Origin: OLB6 sp964493635
GTDB lineage: Bacteria > Bacteroidota > Ignavibacteria > Kapaibacteriales > Kapaibacteriaceae
NCBI GenBank assembly: GCA_964493635.1
Contig: CAZBOW010000007.1
Location: 24,281-88,280 of the forward strand
Direction of reading: 5' to 3'
Length of the DNA stretch: 64,000 nucleotides
In this document: positions 19,067 to 27,943 of the stretch, in pieces
Layout: each line of letters begins with the position of its first letter
Position numbering within the stretch: the first letter of the stretch is position 1
Notes under the pieces: generated by a model
Told to the model about the DNA's origin: nothing
The model's database searches: none
What the model saw: only the letters and a program-made list of their open reading frames with translations
Program-made: the position numbers and the translations under genes

Positions 19067-20202
19067 ATGCAGTTCTACACTGGACCATCGCACGATGTTT
19101 CTCACCACCTCGAGGCCTCCGGTGCGTACGAGTGGTGGTACGTTGATGCACTCGAACCCTCCGCGGATTCCACGGGCAGGCCTGCGTGGGGTGTGGTGGT
19201 AATCCTGTTTCGCGGGATGCCAATGTCTCCGGCCTATCTGGCGCAGCAGCGCAGGTCACAGGACAGCGCACAGGGTAGTCAACCTCGGCACCACTGTGGG
19301 ATGGCAGTGAGCATCTACTACGGAACACGTCGTTTGGCCTTTGCCTTTCGCGAGATTCCCGAGGAACAGTTCTGCGTGCCCGGCACAGAGTTCGCCGTTG
19401 ATACAGCGCATCCGGAAGTCCCTCAAGCCCTGCGTGTGCGGGTGGTGATGGACGAAAGCCCCTTTCCCGATTCTCCGGGAGCCTTTCAAGAGGATCCACC
19501 GANNNNNNNNNNNNNNNNNNNNNNNNNNNNNNNNNNNNNNNNNNNNNNNNNNNNNNNNNNNNNNNNNNNNNNNNNNNNNNNNNNNNNNNNNNNNNNNNNN
19601 NNGATGCTCATGCATGGGTGTTGGTGGCGCCGCGCGTGCGAGCCAGTGTTCAGCTGGAGATCGAAGAGTACGGCGTTGTGATGGCCTCGGCATCGTGGAC
19701 GGGGCTGGCCTACCGCGATCACAACCTCGGTGTTCGTCCACTGCAGGCAGACTTCCGCGACTGGTACTGGGGACGCGTCCATGCTGACGATCGCACGCTG
19801 GTGTTTTTGGCGACTCCCAATGCGCGCACACCGTTTATTGCTGCTGGGGAAGTATCATCTGATGGACGGCAATGGCTGCCGTGGCAGGACGTCCGCTTCG
19901 AGGCGGAGAAGATCCGGATCTCGATGATGGGCCTGCGCAGTGGACGTCGTAGTCGTCTGGTCGGGACCGATCCGGCTGGCATCGAGCGTGTGCTGGTCTG
20001 CTCCCACCGGTGGGTGGTGGAGAATGGTCCATTCTATCAACGGTACCTGTCGGAGTGGTCTCTCGACGGCAGGGGGCTTGGGCGTGGAACATCCGAGTAT
20101 ATGAATGCGTCGCGATTGCGGCATCCCTGGACGTGGCCGTTTCTTCGATTACCGTTCTTCCGGCAGCCTGGTTCTGCCAATCCTGGCGCGGGGCTTCCAT
20201 GA
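19067..20202 (+). CDS. crtC: Carotenoid 1,2-hydratase (CrtC/CruF-type), interrupted by a gap
   Basis: The N-terminal part has GAYEWWYVDAL, then GVVVILFRGMPMSPAYL, like the CrtC opening. After the gap, SWTGLAYRDHNLGVRPL followed by FRDWYWGRVH matches the conserved centre of CrtC-type hydratases, which add water to the terminal double bond of an acyclic carotenoid end. No signal peptide is visible. The ATG at 19067 follows a TAnnTTTG box by 6 bases. The stop overlaps the mutL start (ATGA). Related hydroxyneurosporene-synthase-like proteins also act outside carotenoid pathways, so the substrate is not certain; the divergent GT2 gene supports the carotenoid reading. Confidence 0.75.
19503..19602. 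other. Assembly gap (100 N) inside crtC
   Basis: Exactly 100 N splitting the hydratase gene; flanking frames belong to one protein. Confidence 0.9.
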
Positions 20203-22096
20203 GACCAATGCACGATACCACCATCTCTATCCTGCCGGTTCACTTGGCCAATCAGATTGCGGCCGGTGAGGTGGTACAGCGGCCGGCATCGGTGGTCAAG
20301 GAGCTCGTGGAAAATGCTCTCGATGCCGGGGCAACGGCCATCACCGTGATCGTTCAGCAAGCTGGAAGCAAGCTGATGCATGTGATCGACAATGGCAAGG
20401 GGATGCATCGATCGGACGTTGAGCTCTCCATTGTGCGTCATGCTACGAGCAAGATCGCCACCGAGGCCGACCTGCATGCGATTCGCACGCTAGGGTTTCG
20501 TGGGGAGGCACTTGCCTCGATCGCCGCTGTTGCCGAGGTAGAGATCCGATCTCGACGCACTGTCGACGACCTCGGGACGGTGCTCGTCTCGCATCCGGGA
20601 CGCGAGGTTGTTGTGCGGTCGCAGGCCGCAGAGGTGGGCACGCAGGTGATGGTGCGTCAGCTTTTTGCGTCGGTTCCGGCTCGGAGGAAGTTCCTGAAGT
20701 CCGACGCCACGGAACTGCGGCACATCATCGATACCGTCCAACGTGCAGCGCTGGCCCGGCCAGATGTACGCTGGACTCTCAAGAATGATACCTCAACGAT
20801 TCTGGACGTCGGGCCATCAGATCTGTCGCAGCGCGCTGCGGCAGTCCTTTCCATCGATGGCAACCAGAGCGCATCGTCCTTGCTCGAGGTGTCGTTTTCC
20901 AACCACGGTATTGTGGTCGAGGGTCTTGTCGGATCTCCTGCGCTGGCCCGCACGACACGTAGCCAACAGTTCCTGTTCTTGCACGGCCGACCAATCGTCA
21001 GTCGAGCGCTCAGTCACGCGGTGGCCACGTCGTACGAGGCCCTGCTCCCGAATGGGAAACACCCACTCTTTGTGCTCCATCTCAGCCTTGATCCGCAGCG
21101 AGTGGATGTGAACGTTCATCCGCAGAAGCATGAGGTAAAGTTCGAGAACGAGCAACTCGTCTATCAGGTGGTTGAACACGCCGTGCGGGCAGCCCTTCAA
21201 CAGGGTACGCTCGTACCGCACATGCAGTACGCGCCGCAGATGCCTTCCGCGCCGTCGACGGGTCGTCTGCCCTCGGGTCGATCCATCTCTTCGCTTCCCG
21301 TGCTTCCGCCGGCCGCCCGTGCTTCGCGCCAGGCGATCACGCCGATCACGCCGATCACGCCGATNNNNNNNNNNNNNNNNNNNNNNNNNNNNNNNNNNNN
21401 NNNNNNNNNNNNNNNNNNNNNNNNNNNNNNNNNNNNNNNNNNNNNNNNNNNNNNNNNNNNNNNNCGATCACGCCGATCACGCCGATCACGCCGATGATTG
21501 TGCGCGAGCAGGTTGATCTACTATTCGGCAGTGGGATGCCAGCTTCGGCGGGCGTGTTTCCGATCGGAGCGGAATTCGCCGGATCGGTGGTGGACAATGG
21601 GGTCATGATCGTGCATGTCCGTCGGGCACATGAGCGGATCCTCTATGAACGCATGTTGGAGCGTGCCACGGCCAACACCTCCAGTCAGGCACTGATGTTC
21701 CCAGTTCCGTTGCGCCTGTCGGCCGCCGAGCGCCAGCAGCTCGACGAGCTTCTCGATACGCTGCAGCACATGGGCTATCGGTTTGATCTGAGGACAACAC
21801 CACCGTCGCTGACCGCCGTGCCCGTTAGCACCACCGCCGGCACTGAGCACGAGAGTCTGCGTGCCTTGCTGGAGACGGTGGACAACCTAGGTCGCCCTCT
21901 GGCCGATCAACAGCTGGAGCGACTTGTCGCACTAGCAGCCTCGCAGCAGGCCGTGCGCAGTAACCAACCGCGATCGGCAGCCGTGCTGCAGCAGATCGTG
22001 CAGGACGTGCTGGCCTGTGATGTTCCAAACGTTACGCCCGGAGGCGAGCCGATCTACACCGTGATAACCTATGATGAGATTCACCAACGTTTGTAA
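20199..22096 (+). CDS. mutL: DNA mismatch repair protein MutL, interrupted by a gap
   Basis: The N-terminal GHKL ATPase is intact: ELVENALDAGAT (motif I), DNGKGM (II), TLGFRGEALASIAAVA (III) and VDVNVHPQKHEVKF before the linker. The linker consists of Ile-Thr-Pro repeats from a 9-bp tandem repeat in which the gap falls. The C-terminal dimerisation domain follows (REQVDLLFGS...), ending CDVPNVTPGGEPIYTVITYDEI. Where endonuclease-type MutL has DQHAxxER, this protein reads HVRRAHERILYE, so the metal-binding Asp and His are missing. The later ACKxA and CPHGRP motifs are also not recognisable. It probably co-transcribes with crtC (ATGA overlap). A second in-frame ATG at 20208 is possible. Confidence 0.92.
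21335..21364. repeat. 9-bp tandem repeat (left part) in the mutL linker
   Basis: Copies of ATCACGCCG encoding Ile-Thr-Pro run into the gap. Identical copies resume at 21465-21495 in the same codon phase, so the array continues through the gap and its copy number is unknown. Confidence 0.85.
21365..21464. other. Assembly gap (100 N) inside the mutL 9-bp repeat array
   Basis: Exactly 100 N with the same 9-bp repeat on both sides. To keep the repeat phase the true gap must be 5+9n bases, so 100 is not the real length. Confidence 0.9.
21465..21495. repeat. 9-bp tandem repeat (right part) in the mutL linker
   Basis: Continuation of the ATCACGCCG array (Ile-Thr-Pro codons) before MIVREQVDLLF of the MutL C-terminal domain. 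Confidence 0.85.
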
Positions 22097-22102
22097 TGCC
22101 GC

Positions 22103-22741
22103 ATGACGATCTTCCGTATGCTACTCCTGCTGGTGGCCGTTCCGTTGGCCATGGTCATGGTCACGGTCAAGGCCATGGCCACCGAGCCCGATCCGGACTT
22201 TGATAGCCTTGTTGTGTGGATGGAGGGGTCGTTCTCCAGCGCCCAGCAGGCTGCTGCTGACTCGCAGTACTTCCATGTGGATCTGCACATGACACGCATC
22301 TGGCGCGATCGTACCGACGGGGCGTGGTTCTACGTGGAACAGGCCATGGGGTCCACGCCGGACGCCCCTTACCGTCAGCGCGTCTACCATGTCCAACGGA
22401 TTGAAGAGGGCATGTTGGAATCGATTGTCTATGAGCTACGTGCTCCTGATGCTGTGGTGGGTGCGTGGAAGGATCCCTCTCGATTCGACGACCTCACACC
22501 GAAGCAGCTCGTGCTGCGCCGTGGTTGCGAGGTGTACCTTCAGGCCACGGGCACGAGCTTTATCGGAGGCACACACGGTACGGCCTGCCGCTCGGACCTG
22601 CGCGGAGCGAGCTATGCTTCCAGCGAAGTGACGATTATGGCCGATCGCATTGTGAGCTGGGACCGCGGATTCAACGCCGCGGACGAGCAAGTGTGGGGAG
22701 CGCGTGCCGGTGGATACGTCTTCCTGCGGATGCCCCGATAA
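22103..22741 (+). CDS. Exported CpcT/CpeT-family protein
   Basis: A 212-residue protein with a signal peptide (about 1-25). It carries the CpcT/CpeT pattern: VVWMEGSFSSAQQA near the start, APYRQRVYHVQRI, GCEVYLQ...FIGGTHGTACRSDL, and the end SWDRGFNAADEQVWGARAGGYVFLR. In cyanobacteria these are phycobilin lyases, but the family also occurs as secreted proteins of unknown function in other phyla, and no phycobiliprotein gene is seen here. It begins 6 bases after mutL. The signal-peptide codons hold a 6-bp tandem repeat. Confidence 0.75.
   Translation: MTIFRMLLLLVAVPLAMVMVTVKAMATEPDPDFDSLVVWMEGSFSSAQQAAADSQYFHVDLHMTRIWRDRTDGAWFYVEQAMGSTPDAPYRQRVYHVQRIEEGMLESIVYELRAPDAVVGAWKDPSRFDDLTPKQLVLRRGCEVYLQATGTSFIGGTHGTACRSDLRGASYASSEVTIMADRIVSWDRGFNAADEQVWGARAGGYVFLRMPR
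22151..22180. repeat. 6-bp ATGGTC-like tandem repeat in signal-peptide codons
   Basis: Five degenerate 6-bp units (ATGGTC, ATGGTC, ACGGTC, AAGGCC, ATGGCC) encode the MVMVTVKAMA stretch of the CpcT-like signal peptide. Confidence 0.6.
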
Positions 22742-22765
22742 GTGGGAATCGTCGTACCATCATCG

Positions 22766-22773
22766 TAGCTTTG
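22766..22773 (+). promoter_or_regulatory. TAnnTTTG -7 box before the enoyl reductase gene
   Basis: TAGCTTTG lies 31 bases before the ATG at 22805. A GGAGA ribosome site follows at about 22791, so this transcript has a normal short leader, unlike several others in the window. Confidence 0.55.
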
Positions 22774-22804
22774 TGCTTTCTGTTCACCGTGGAGAAATGC
22801 CCGC

Positions 22805-23626
22805 ATGTCCGTGTCGCATCAGTATGCTTTGATTCTTGGAGCGTCCAGTGGTTTTGGCAAGGCTGCAGCCGTGGCTCTTGCCAAGCAGGGGATGAATATT
22901 CTTGGAGTCCACCTGGATCGTGCGGCAGGAATGCAGCAGGTTGAAGAGCTCAAGTCCGAGCTCAGCTCCTACGGAGTGCGCCACCACTTTTGGAATGTGA
23001 ACGCTGCTGATGCCGATCGCCGAGCTGAAGTACTCGATGCGATTGCTGCGGAGTTCGCCTCGCACCCGGGCGCTACCATTCGATTGCTCTTGCACTCACT
23101 GGCCTTTGGTACTCTCAAGCCGTTTGTTTCAGCCGAGGGTGCCGATACCATCACGCAGAAAAGCATGGAGATGACCCTTGATGTGATGGCCAACTCCCTG
23201 ATCTATTATACCCAGGATATGGTGGGCAGGGGGCTGATGGCGCCGGGTGGGCGGATCGTTGGCCTAACCTCTGCCGGAGCCACGCGCGTGCTACCCATGT
23301 ACGGTGCGGTGTCGGCTGCGAAGGCGGCCATGGAGAGCTACTGCCGACAGTTGGCCATGGAGTTGGCTCCATTTGGCATCACCGCCAATGCCATTCGGGC
23401 TGGTGTGACCTACACCCCGGCACTGTCGAAGATTCCGGGTAGCGACGTCATCATGAACAACGCCTTCATGCGGAATCCCTACCACCGCCTCACAACACCC
23501 GAGGACGTTGCGAACGTCCTTACGCTGCTGGTCCGCGACGAGGCGTCGTGGATCAACGGCGAAGTCCTTGGTGTGGACGGCGGGGAAGATGCCGTAGACC
23601 TCACCTGGTGGAAGCCGCAGGCCTAG
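22805..23626 (+). CDS. Enoyl-ACP reductase-like SDR protein (FabI/FabL type)
   Basis: A 273-residue short-chain dehydrogenase with the nucleotide motif LILGASSGFGKAAA. The active site is a Tyr followed by Lys seven residues on (YGAVSAAK), the Y-x6-K spacing of FabI/FabL enoyl-ACP reductases rather than the common Y-x3-K. LLHSLAFGTLKPF also resembles the FabI segment after strand 5. The C-terminus WINGEVLGVDGGE is typical. It probably performs the last reduction of the fatty acid elongation cycle, but other SDR roles cannot be excluded. The stop is followed directly by a palindromic repeat shared with the convergent gene. Confidence 0.75.
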   Translation: MSVSHQYALILGASSGFGKAAAVALAKQGMNILGVHLDRAAGMQQVEELKSELSSYGVRHHFWNVNAADADRRAEVLDAIAAEFASHPGATIRLLLHSLAFGTLKPFVSAEGADTITQKSMEMTLDVMANSLIYYTQDMVGRGLMAPGGRIVGLTSAGATRVLPMYGAVSAAKAAMESYCRQLAMELAPFGITANAIRAGVTYTPALSKIPGSDVIMNNAFMRNPYHRLTTPEDVANVLTLLVRDEASWINGEVLGVDGGEDAVDLTWWKPQA

Positions 23627-23656
23627 GTAGGCCTAGGTAGGCCTACCTAGGCCTAC
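23617..23656. repeat. 10-bp tandem repeat forming a perfect 30-bp palindrome
   Basis: Copies of GTAGGCCTAG follow the fabI-like stop. Positions 23627-23656 form a perfect 30-bp palindrome centred between 23641 and 23642, with inner CCTAGG and AGGCCT palindromes. It fills the 26-bp space between the two convergent stop codons and overlaps the cystathionine synthase stop. Likely a bidirectional transcription end. Confidence 0.8.
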
Positions 23657-25017
23657 AGATACGCCAGCACATCGTGTCGGGTGAGGATACCCGTTGGTCG
23701 GCCAAATTCAGCCACAACAACTAACGGCTCGGTGCGCAGTGCGCTGATCGCCGTCTCGATGGGTTGGTGCCCGTCGATGATGCTGGGGGCCTCGGCCATT
23801 ACGGAGGCAACCTGCAACGACAGCGTATCACGATTGGCGATCACCGCCGCCATGAGCTTGTTTTCGCGCACCACCCCACGCACCTGTTCGGCTTCCAGAA
23901 CCGGGACGCCACTGAGTTCGTAGGAGCTCATCAGGGCAAGTGCTTCTTGTACGGTTGCCTGAGGCGGAAGCGAAACCAGTGCCGGCAGTGTGCCACGCTG
24001 ATGCTTTGCCGCCATGGCATCACCCACCGTAATCTGGGCGGCCTCCTCAAGCAGGTCCTTCTCCTTGAGCCATTCGTCGCTGTGGTGTTTGGTCAGGTAG
24101 CGCTCGCCGGTATCGCACACGATCGCTACAACAACGGCATCCTTCGGCAGGGTTCGGGCAACCTTCAGCGCTGCTGCCACATTCATCCCTGAGGATCCAC
24201 CGCAGAAGATGCCCTCCTCGCGCGCGAGGTGGCGCGCCATGGTGAAAGCTTCGAGGTCGGTGATGTTTAGGATCTCGTCGATGAGCGACAAATCCAGATT
24301 TGCTGGAATGCGCTCTTGACCCACACCTTCAACCAGGTACGGAGAGGCGTCCACGAGGACTCCCGTTTCCTTGTAGGTTTTGATACACGATCCCAGGGGG
24401 TCGGCGGCAATCACCTGGATCTTCGGATTCATGGATTTCAAGTACCGTGCCGTACCCGAGATTGTCCCTCCGGTACCAATCCCAGCAATGAAGTGCGTGA
24501 TCGTGCCATCGGTGTCGGACCAGATCTCCGGCCCGGTGGTTTCGGTGTGGATGGCGGGATTGGCGCCGTTATCGTACTGATTGAGCATCACGGCACCCGG
24601 CAGCTCTTCGGCAAGTCGCTTGGCGGTGTTCCAATAGTATTCCGGCGATGACATCTTCGCCGCACTCGATACGATCAGGACATCCGCACCCAGCGCTTTG
24701 AGGTATCGGACACGCTCTTGGGAAGCTTTGTCGGTCATCACGAACAGACAGCGATATCCTTTCAATCGGGCTGCCAGCGCAAGGCCAATACCCGTGTTGC
24801 CGCTGGTCGGTTCAATAATCAGGTCGCCGGGCTTCAGTAGGCCGTCGCGCTCTGCCGCCTCGATCATGGCAATACCGATGCGATCCTTCACCGATCCACC
24901 GGGATTCATGCTTTCGAGCTTTACCAGGACGGTAGCTTCGATGCCATGGGCAACATTGTTCAGGCGCACCAGAGGTGTCCGTCCGATGAGCGATAGAATA
25001 CTGCTGTGGATCGTCAT
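23653..25017 (-). CDS. Cystathionine beta-synthase
   Basis: A 454-residue PLP enzyme. The catalytic domain (about 1-320) has the PLP lysine in NPGGSVKDRIG, the substrate loop EPTSGNTGIGLA, the phosphate loop GIGTGGTISG, and EGIFCGGSSGMN. The last ~130 residues form a pair of CBS domains (LMSSYELSGVPVLEAEQVRG and ISALRTEPLVVVAEFGRPTG), which distinguishes it from plain cysteine synthase. It condenses serine or O-acetylserine with homocysteine or sulfide; the exact donor is not decidable here. The start overlaps the stop of the ABC transporter (ATGA). Confidence 0.9.
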   Translation of the reverse strand: MTIHSSILSLIGRTPLVRLNNVAHGIEATVLVKLESMNPGGSVKDRIGIAMIEAAERDGLLKPGDLIIEPTSGNTGIGLALAARLKGYRCLFVMTDKASQERVRYLKALGADVLIVSSAAKMSSPEYYWNTAKRLAEELPGAVMLNQYDNGANPAIHTETTGPEIWSDTDGTITHFIAGIGTGGTISGTARYLKSMNPKIQVIAADPLGSCIKTYKETGVLVDASPYLVEGVGQERIPANLDLSLIDEILNITDLEAFTMARHLAREEGIFCGGSSGMNVAAALKVARTLPKDAVVVAIVCDTGERYLTKHHSDEWLKEKDLLEEAAQITVGDAMAAKHQRGTLPALVSLPPQATVQEALALMSSYELSGVPVLEAEQVRGVVRENKLMAAVIANRDTLSLQVASVMAEAPSIIDGHQPIETAISALRTEPLVVVAEFGRPTGILTRHDVLAYL

Positions 25018-26783
25018 GAGAGCTGTTCCTCCAAGAGTTGACGTTGATAGGTTTCTGCGTAGTGACCGCCGAGCTCCAGAAGAGCATCATGACGGCCCCG
25101 TTCGGTAACAACACCGTCCTGCAGAACAAGGATGGTGTCGCAGTGCTGCAAGGTGGAGATACGATGGGCAATGATGATCGTGGTGCGATCTCGCATCACA
25201 GCGGTCAGCTCTTCGACAATTCGGGCTTCGGTGTGGGTATCCACCGCGGAGAGCGCATCGTCCAAGATGAGGATTGCCGGCTGGCAGGCGATGGCACGAG
25301 CAAGTGCCGTACGCTGCTTTTGCCCTCCGGACAATGTTACGCCGCGCTCTCCGACAACAGTGTCGTATCCGTTGGGCAGGCGTTGGATGTCGCCATCGAT
25401 GTGGGCACGCTCGGCAGCCGTGCGAACCATCTCATCGGAAGCATCCGGCCGACCAAACCGAATGTTCTCGGCGATGGTTTCGCTAAACAAAAACGATTCC
25501 TGCGGCACAACAGCAATACCGGATCGCAGGACGTCTAGGGGAATGGTACGGACGTCGTGACCATCAATGAGTACCGTGCCGTTAGTAGCATCAAACAACC
25601 GCGGGATCAGGTTCATGATCGAGGACTTCCCGCTGCCAACGGGCCCCAGAATACCCAGAGAGCCCCCTACGGGAACGTGGAACGACACGTCTCGCAACGC
25701 TGGAGTGGTTCCCGATGGATACTGGAGCCAGACGTCGCGGAAGGTGATTTCGCCGGCCAGGCGGGTAATCGTTCGATCGGTCTGTGCGGTATCGGCGATG
25801 GTAGGATGGCTATCCAGGATCACACCCAAGCGGCCCATGGATGCCGCACCGCGCTGAATCATGCCGGTGACCCATCCGATAGCACCAATCGGCCAGATCA
25901 TCTGGTTCAGGTAGATGAAGAACTGCGTCAGATCGCCCACCGTGAAGCTCGACCCAATCACCAGCCATCCGCCAACCCCCAGCACAACGATGTAGGATAG
26001 GTTGAACAGCACGGTCATTGATGGCATCATGAATGCTTGAACACGGGCGAGTGAAAGGCTCTTGCGATAGTAGTCCGTGCTATGCTCGTCGAAGCGCGCC
26101 GACTCTTCTTCTTCCCGATCGTAGGCCCGCACCACGCGAATTCCGGAGAAGGCTTCTTGAGCGTGCGTGGTCACCAGCTCGTACTGCTCCTGCACGGTAT
26201 GGTATCGCTGGTGGATCTTCCTACCAAGGGTGTAGGTGGCCCACGCGATGAACGGAATGGGCACTACAATGGCCAGCGTGAGCACTGGACTGATGATCAT
26301 CATCCACGACAGGGCAAAGAGAAACACCGTGACCGTATTGGCGGTGTACATGATGGCCGGTCCGATAAAGGCCCGTACCGATTGGATGTCGTTGGTAAAG
26401 TGGGCCAGCAGCGAGCCCGTTGAACGGTCGTGGTAGAAGGCCTGATCCTGGAACTGCAGTGCAGCGAGGAAGTCGTTCCGAAGATCTTCCTCAACCCTGC
26501 GCGACATCACAATAATGGTGCGTCGAGTGGCAAACATTCCTAGCCCACTGCCAAGGGTGAGCAGCAGGATCAGTAGGATCGGCTGGAGAATATGCTCCGT
26601 GCCGGTGTACGTCCCGGCCTTGAAGCCGTCGACGGCTGCCCCTACGATGCGCGGAATGGTCGTCGACGACACATTGGAAATCGTAATGAAGACCAGTCCC
26701 CACACAATCAAGCGTTGATAGCGCTTTAGGTAGGGGGCTAGGCGGCGTAGCTCGCTAAGGGAACGGGTTGGTCGATCTGCCAT
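25014..26783 (-). CDS. ABC exporter, fused membrane and ATPase domains
   Basis: A 589-residue half-transporter. The N-terminal ~330 residues contain six transmembrane helices of an exporter fold. The ATPase has Walker A GPVGSGKSSI, Q-loop VVPQESFLFSETIAENI, signature LSGGQKQR, Walker B AILILDDALSAVD and H-loop IIIAHRIST. It resembles the MdlA/YheI multidrug-lipid exporter group and would act as a dimer in the inner membrane; the substrate is unknown. It sits between the aldolase and cystathionine synthase genes with 1- and 4-base overlaps, so co-transcription is very likely although the functions look unrelated. Confidence 0.9.
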   Translation of the reverse strand: MADRPTRSLSELRRLAPYLKRYQRLIVWGLVFITISNVSSTTIPRIVGAAVDGFKAGTYTGTEHILQPILLILLLTLGSGLGMFATRRTIIVMSRRVEEDLRNDFLAALQFQDQAFYHDRSTGSLLAHFTNDIQSVRAFIGPAIMYTANTVTVFLFALSWMMIISPVLTLAIVVPIPFIAWATYTLGRKIHQRYHTVQEQYELVTTHAQEAFSGIRVVRAYDREEEESARFDEHSTDYYRKSLSLARVQAFMMPSMTVLFNLSYIVVLGVGGWLVIGSSFTVGDLTQFFIYLNQMIWPIGAIGWVTGMIQRGAASMGRLGVILDSHPTIADTAQTDRTITRLAGEITFRDVWLQYPSGTTPALRDVSFHVPVGGSLGILGPVGSGKSSIMNLIPRLFDATNGTVLIDGHDVRTIPLDVLRSGIAVVPQESFLFSETIAENIRFGRPDASDEMVRTAAERAHIDGDIQRLPNGYDTVVGERGVTLSGGQKQRTALARAIACQPAILILDDALSAVDTHTEARIVEELTAVMRDRTTIIIAHRISTLQHCDTILVLQDGVVTERGRHDALLELGGHYAETYQRQLLEEQLS

Positions 26784-27847
26784 CAGGCGATGGTTACCTC
26801 AGGTGTAAGGTACACGTCTTGAATCGCCTGGAGGATCGCCACGCCATCGGCCATGGGCCGTTGGAAGGCTTTGCGACCGCTGATCAAGCCCATGCCGCCG
26901 GCTCGCTTGTTGATAACGGCCGTTGTTACCGCCTCGGCAAGATCGTGAGCACCCGAGGCTCCACCGGAGTTGATCAGGCCGATCCGTCCCATGTAACAGT
27001 TAGCTACTTGGTACCGGGTAAGGTCGATTGGATGATCGCTACTCAGTTCGGAATACATTCGGTCGTCGAGTTTTCCGTAGGACGACCCTCCCATATTCAG
27101 TGCGCGGAAGCCACCGTTGTTCTCCGGAAGCTTCTGCTTGATGATGTCGGCCTCGATGGTAACACCCAGATGGTTCGCCTGGCCCGTCAGGTCGGCCGCA
27201 ACGTGATAATCCTTATCCTGTTTGAAGGCGGAATTGCGCACATAACACCACAGAATGGTGGCCATTCCCAACTCATGGGCCAGGGCAAACGCCTCGGCAA
27301 TCTCAACGATCTGGCGGTTGCTCTCCTCGGAACCAAAATAGATCGTGGCGCCAACCGCGGCAGCCCCCATATCGGCAGCCTGTTGCACAGTGCCGAAGAG
27401 GATCTGATCGTAGCTATTCGGGTACGTCAAGAGTTGATTGTGGTTGATCTTCACCACAAACGGGATGCGGTGAGCATACTTTCGGGCTACACTCCCCAGC
27501 ACGCCGAAGGTGGAGGCCACAGCGTTACAGCCCCCTTCAATAGCGAGTCGGACAATATTCTCGGGATCGAAGTAGATGGGGTTCTTGGCAAACGAGGCCC
27601 CTGCGGAGTGCTCGATGCCTTGGTCGACTGGCAAAATGGACACGTATCCCGTTCCGGCCAGACGCCCGGTGTCAAGCATCCACTGCAGATTGCGCAACAC
27701 ATGCACATTGCGATCACTCGGTGCATAGATGGTATCCACCGTGGCGGAATTCGGCAGATGCAGCAGCTCCTTCGGAATGGTCGTGCAGGTATGGTTCAGC
27801 AGTGTGTCGGCCTGCGAACCCAGAAGTTCGGTAATGCGATCAATCAT
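26783..27847 (-). CDS. fbaB: Fructose-bisphosphate aldolase class I, DhnA/FbaB type
   Basis: A 354-residue Schiff-base aldolase of the archaeal/FbaB type, cleaving or forming fructose 1,6-bisphosphate. Visible landmarks are YVSILPVDQGIEHSAGASF, VRLAIEGGCNAVASTFG, PFVVKINHNQLL, AAAVGATIYFGSEESNRQI, and the C-terminal NSGGASGAHDLAEAV phosphate site. Length agrees with E. coli FbaB (350). I chose ATG 27847 (MIDRITELLGS); the longer frame reads through the promoter. A TAnnTTTG box lies 35 bases upstream. It heads a three-gene run with the ABC exporter and cystathionine synthase. Confidence 0.9.
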   Translation of the reverse strand: MIDRITELLGSQADTLLNHTCTTIPKELLHLPNSATVDTIYAPSDRNVHVLRNLQWMLDTGRLAGTGYVSILPVDQGIEHSAGASFAKNPIYFDPENIVRLAIEGGCNAVASTFGVLGSVARKYAHRIPFVVKINHNQLLTYPNSYDQILFGTVQQAADMGAAAVGATIYFGSEESNRQIVEIAEAFALAHELGMATILWCYVRNSAFKQDKDYHVAADLTGQANHLGVTIEADIIKQKLPENNGGFRALNMGGSSYGKLDDRMYSELSSDHPIDLTRYQVANCYMGRIGLINSGGASGAHDLAEAVTTAVINKRAGGMGLISGRKAFQRPMADGVAILQAIQDVYLTPEVTIA

Positions 27848-27881
27848 GTGGGCACAGCTGGTAGTGAATGGATGACTGGTA

Positions 27882-27889
27882 CAAAAGTA
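27882..27889 (-). promoter_or_regulatory. TAnnTTTG -7 box before fbaB
   Basis: On the minus strand TACTTTTG lies about 35 bases before the fbaB start. It sits within the T-rich tail of the upstream hairpin, so terminator and promoter are interleaved. Confidence 0.6.
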
Positions 27890-27890
27890 C

Positions 27891-27916
27891 AAAGGGTAGC
27901 TCGAGAGCTACCCTTT
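27891..27916 (-). terminator. Hairpin terminator after the 1564-residue T9SS gene
   Basis: An 11-bp perfect stem (AAAGGGTAGCT paired with AGCTACCCTTT) with a 4-base loop, 28 bases after the stop of the minus-strand T9SS gene. It is followed on that strand by GTACTTTTGTACC, a broken T tract that also contains the fbaB -7 box. Confidence 0.65.
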
Positions 27917-27943
27917 GGATGACAATCAGCACGACTGCTGGTG

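Noticed and set aside
21335..21495. Possible CRISPR-like array
   Set aside because: The unit is 9 bp with no spacers and lies in frame inside mutL; it is a coding microsatellite.
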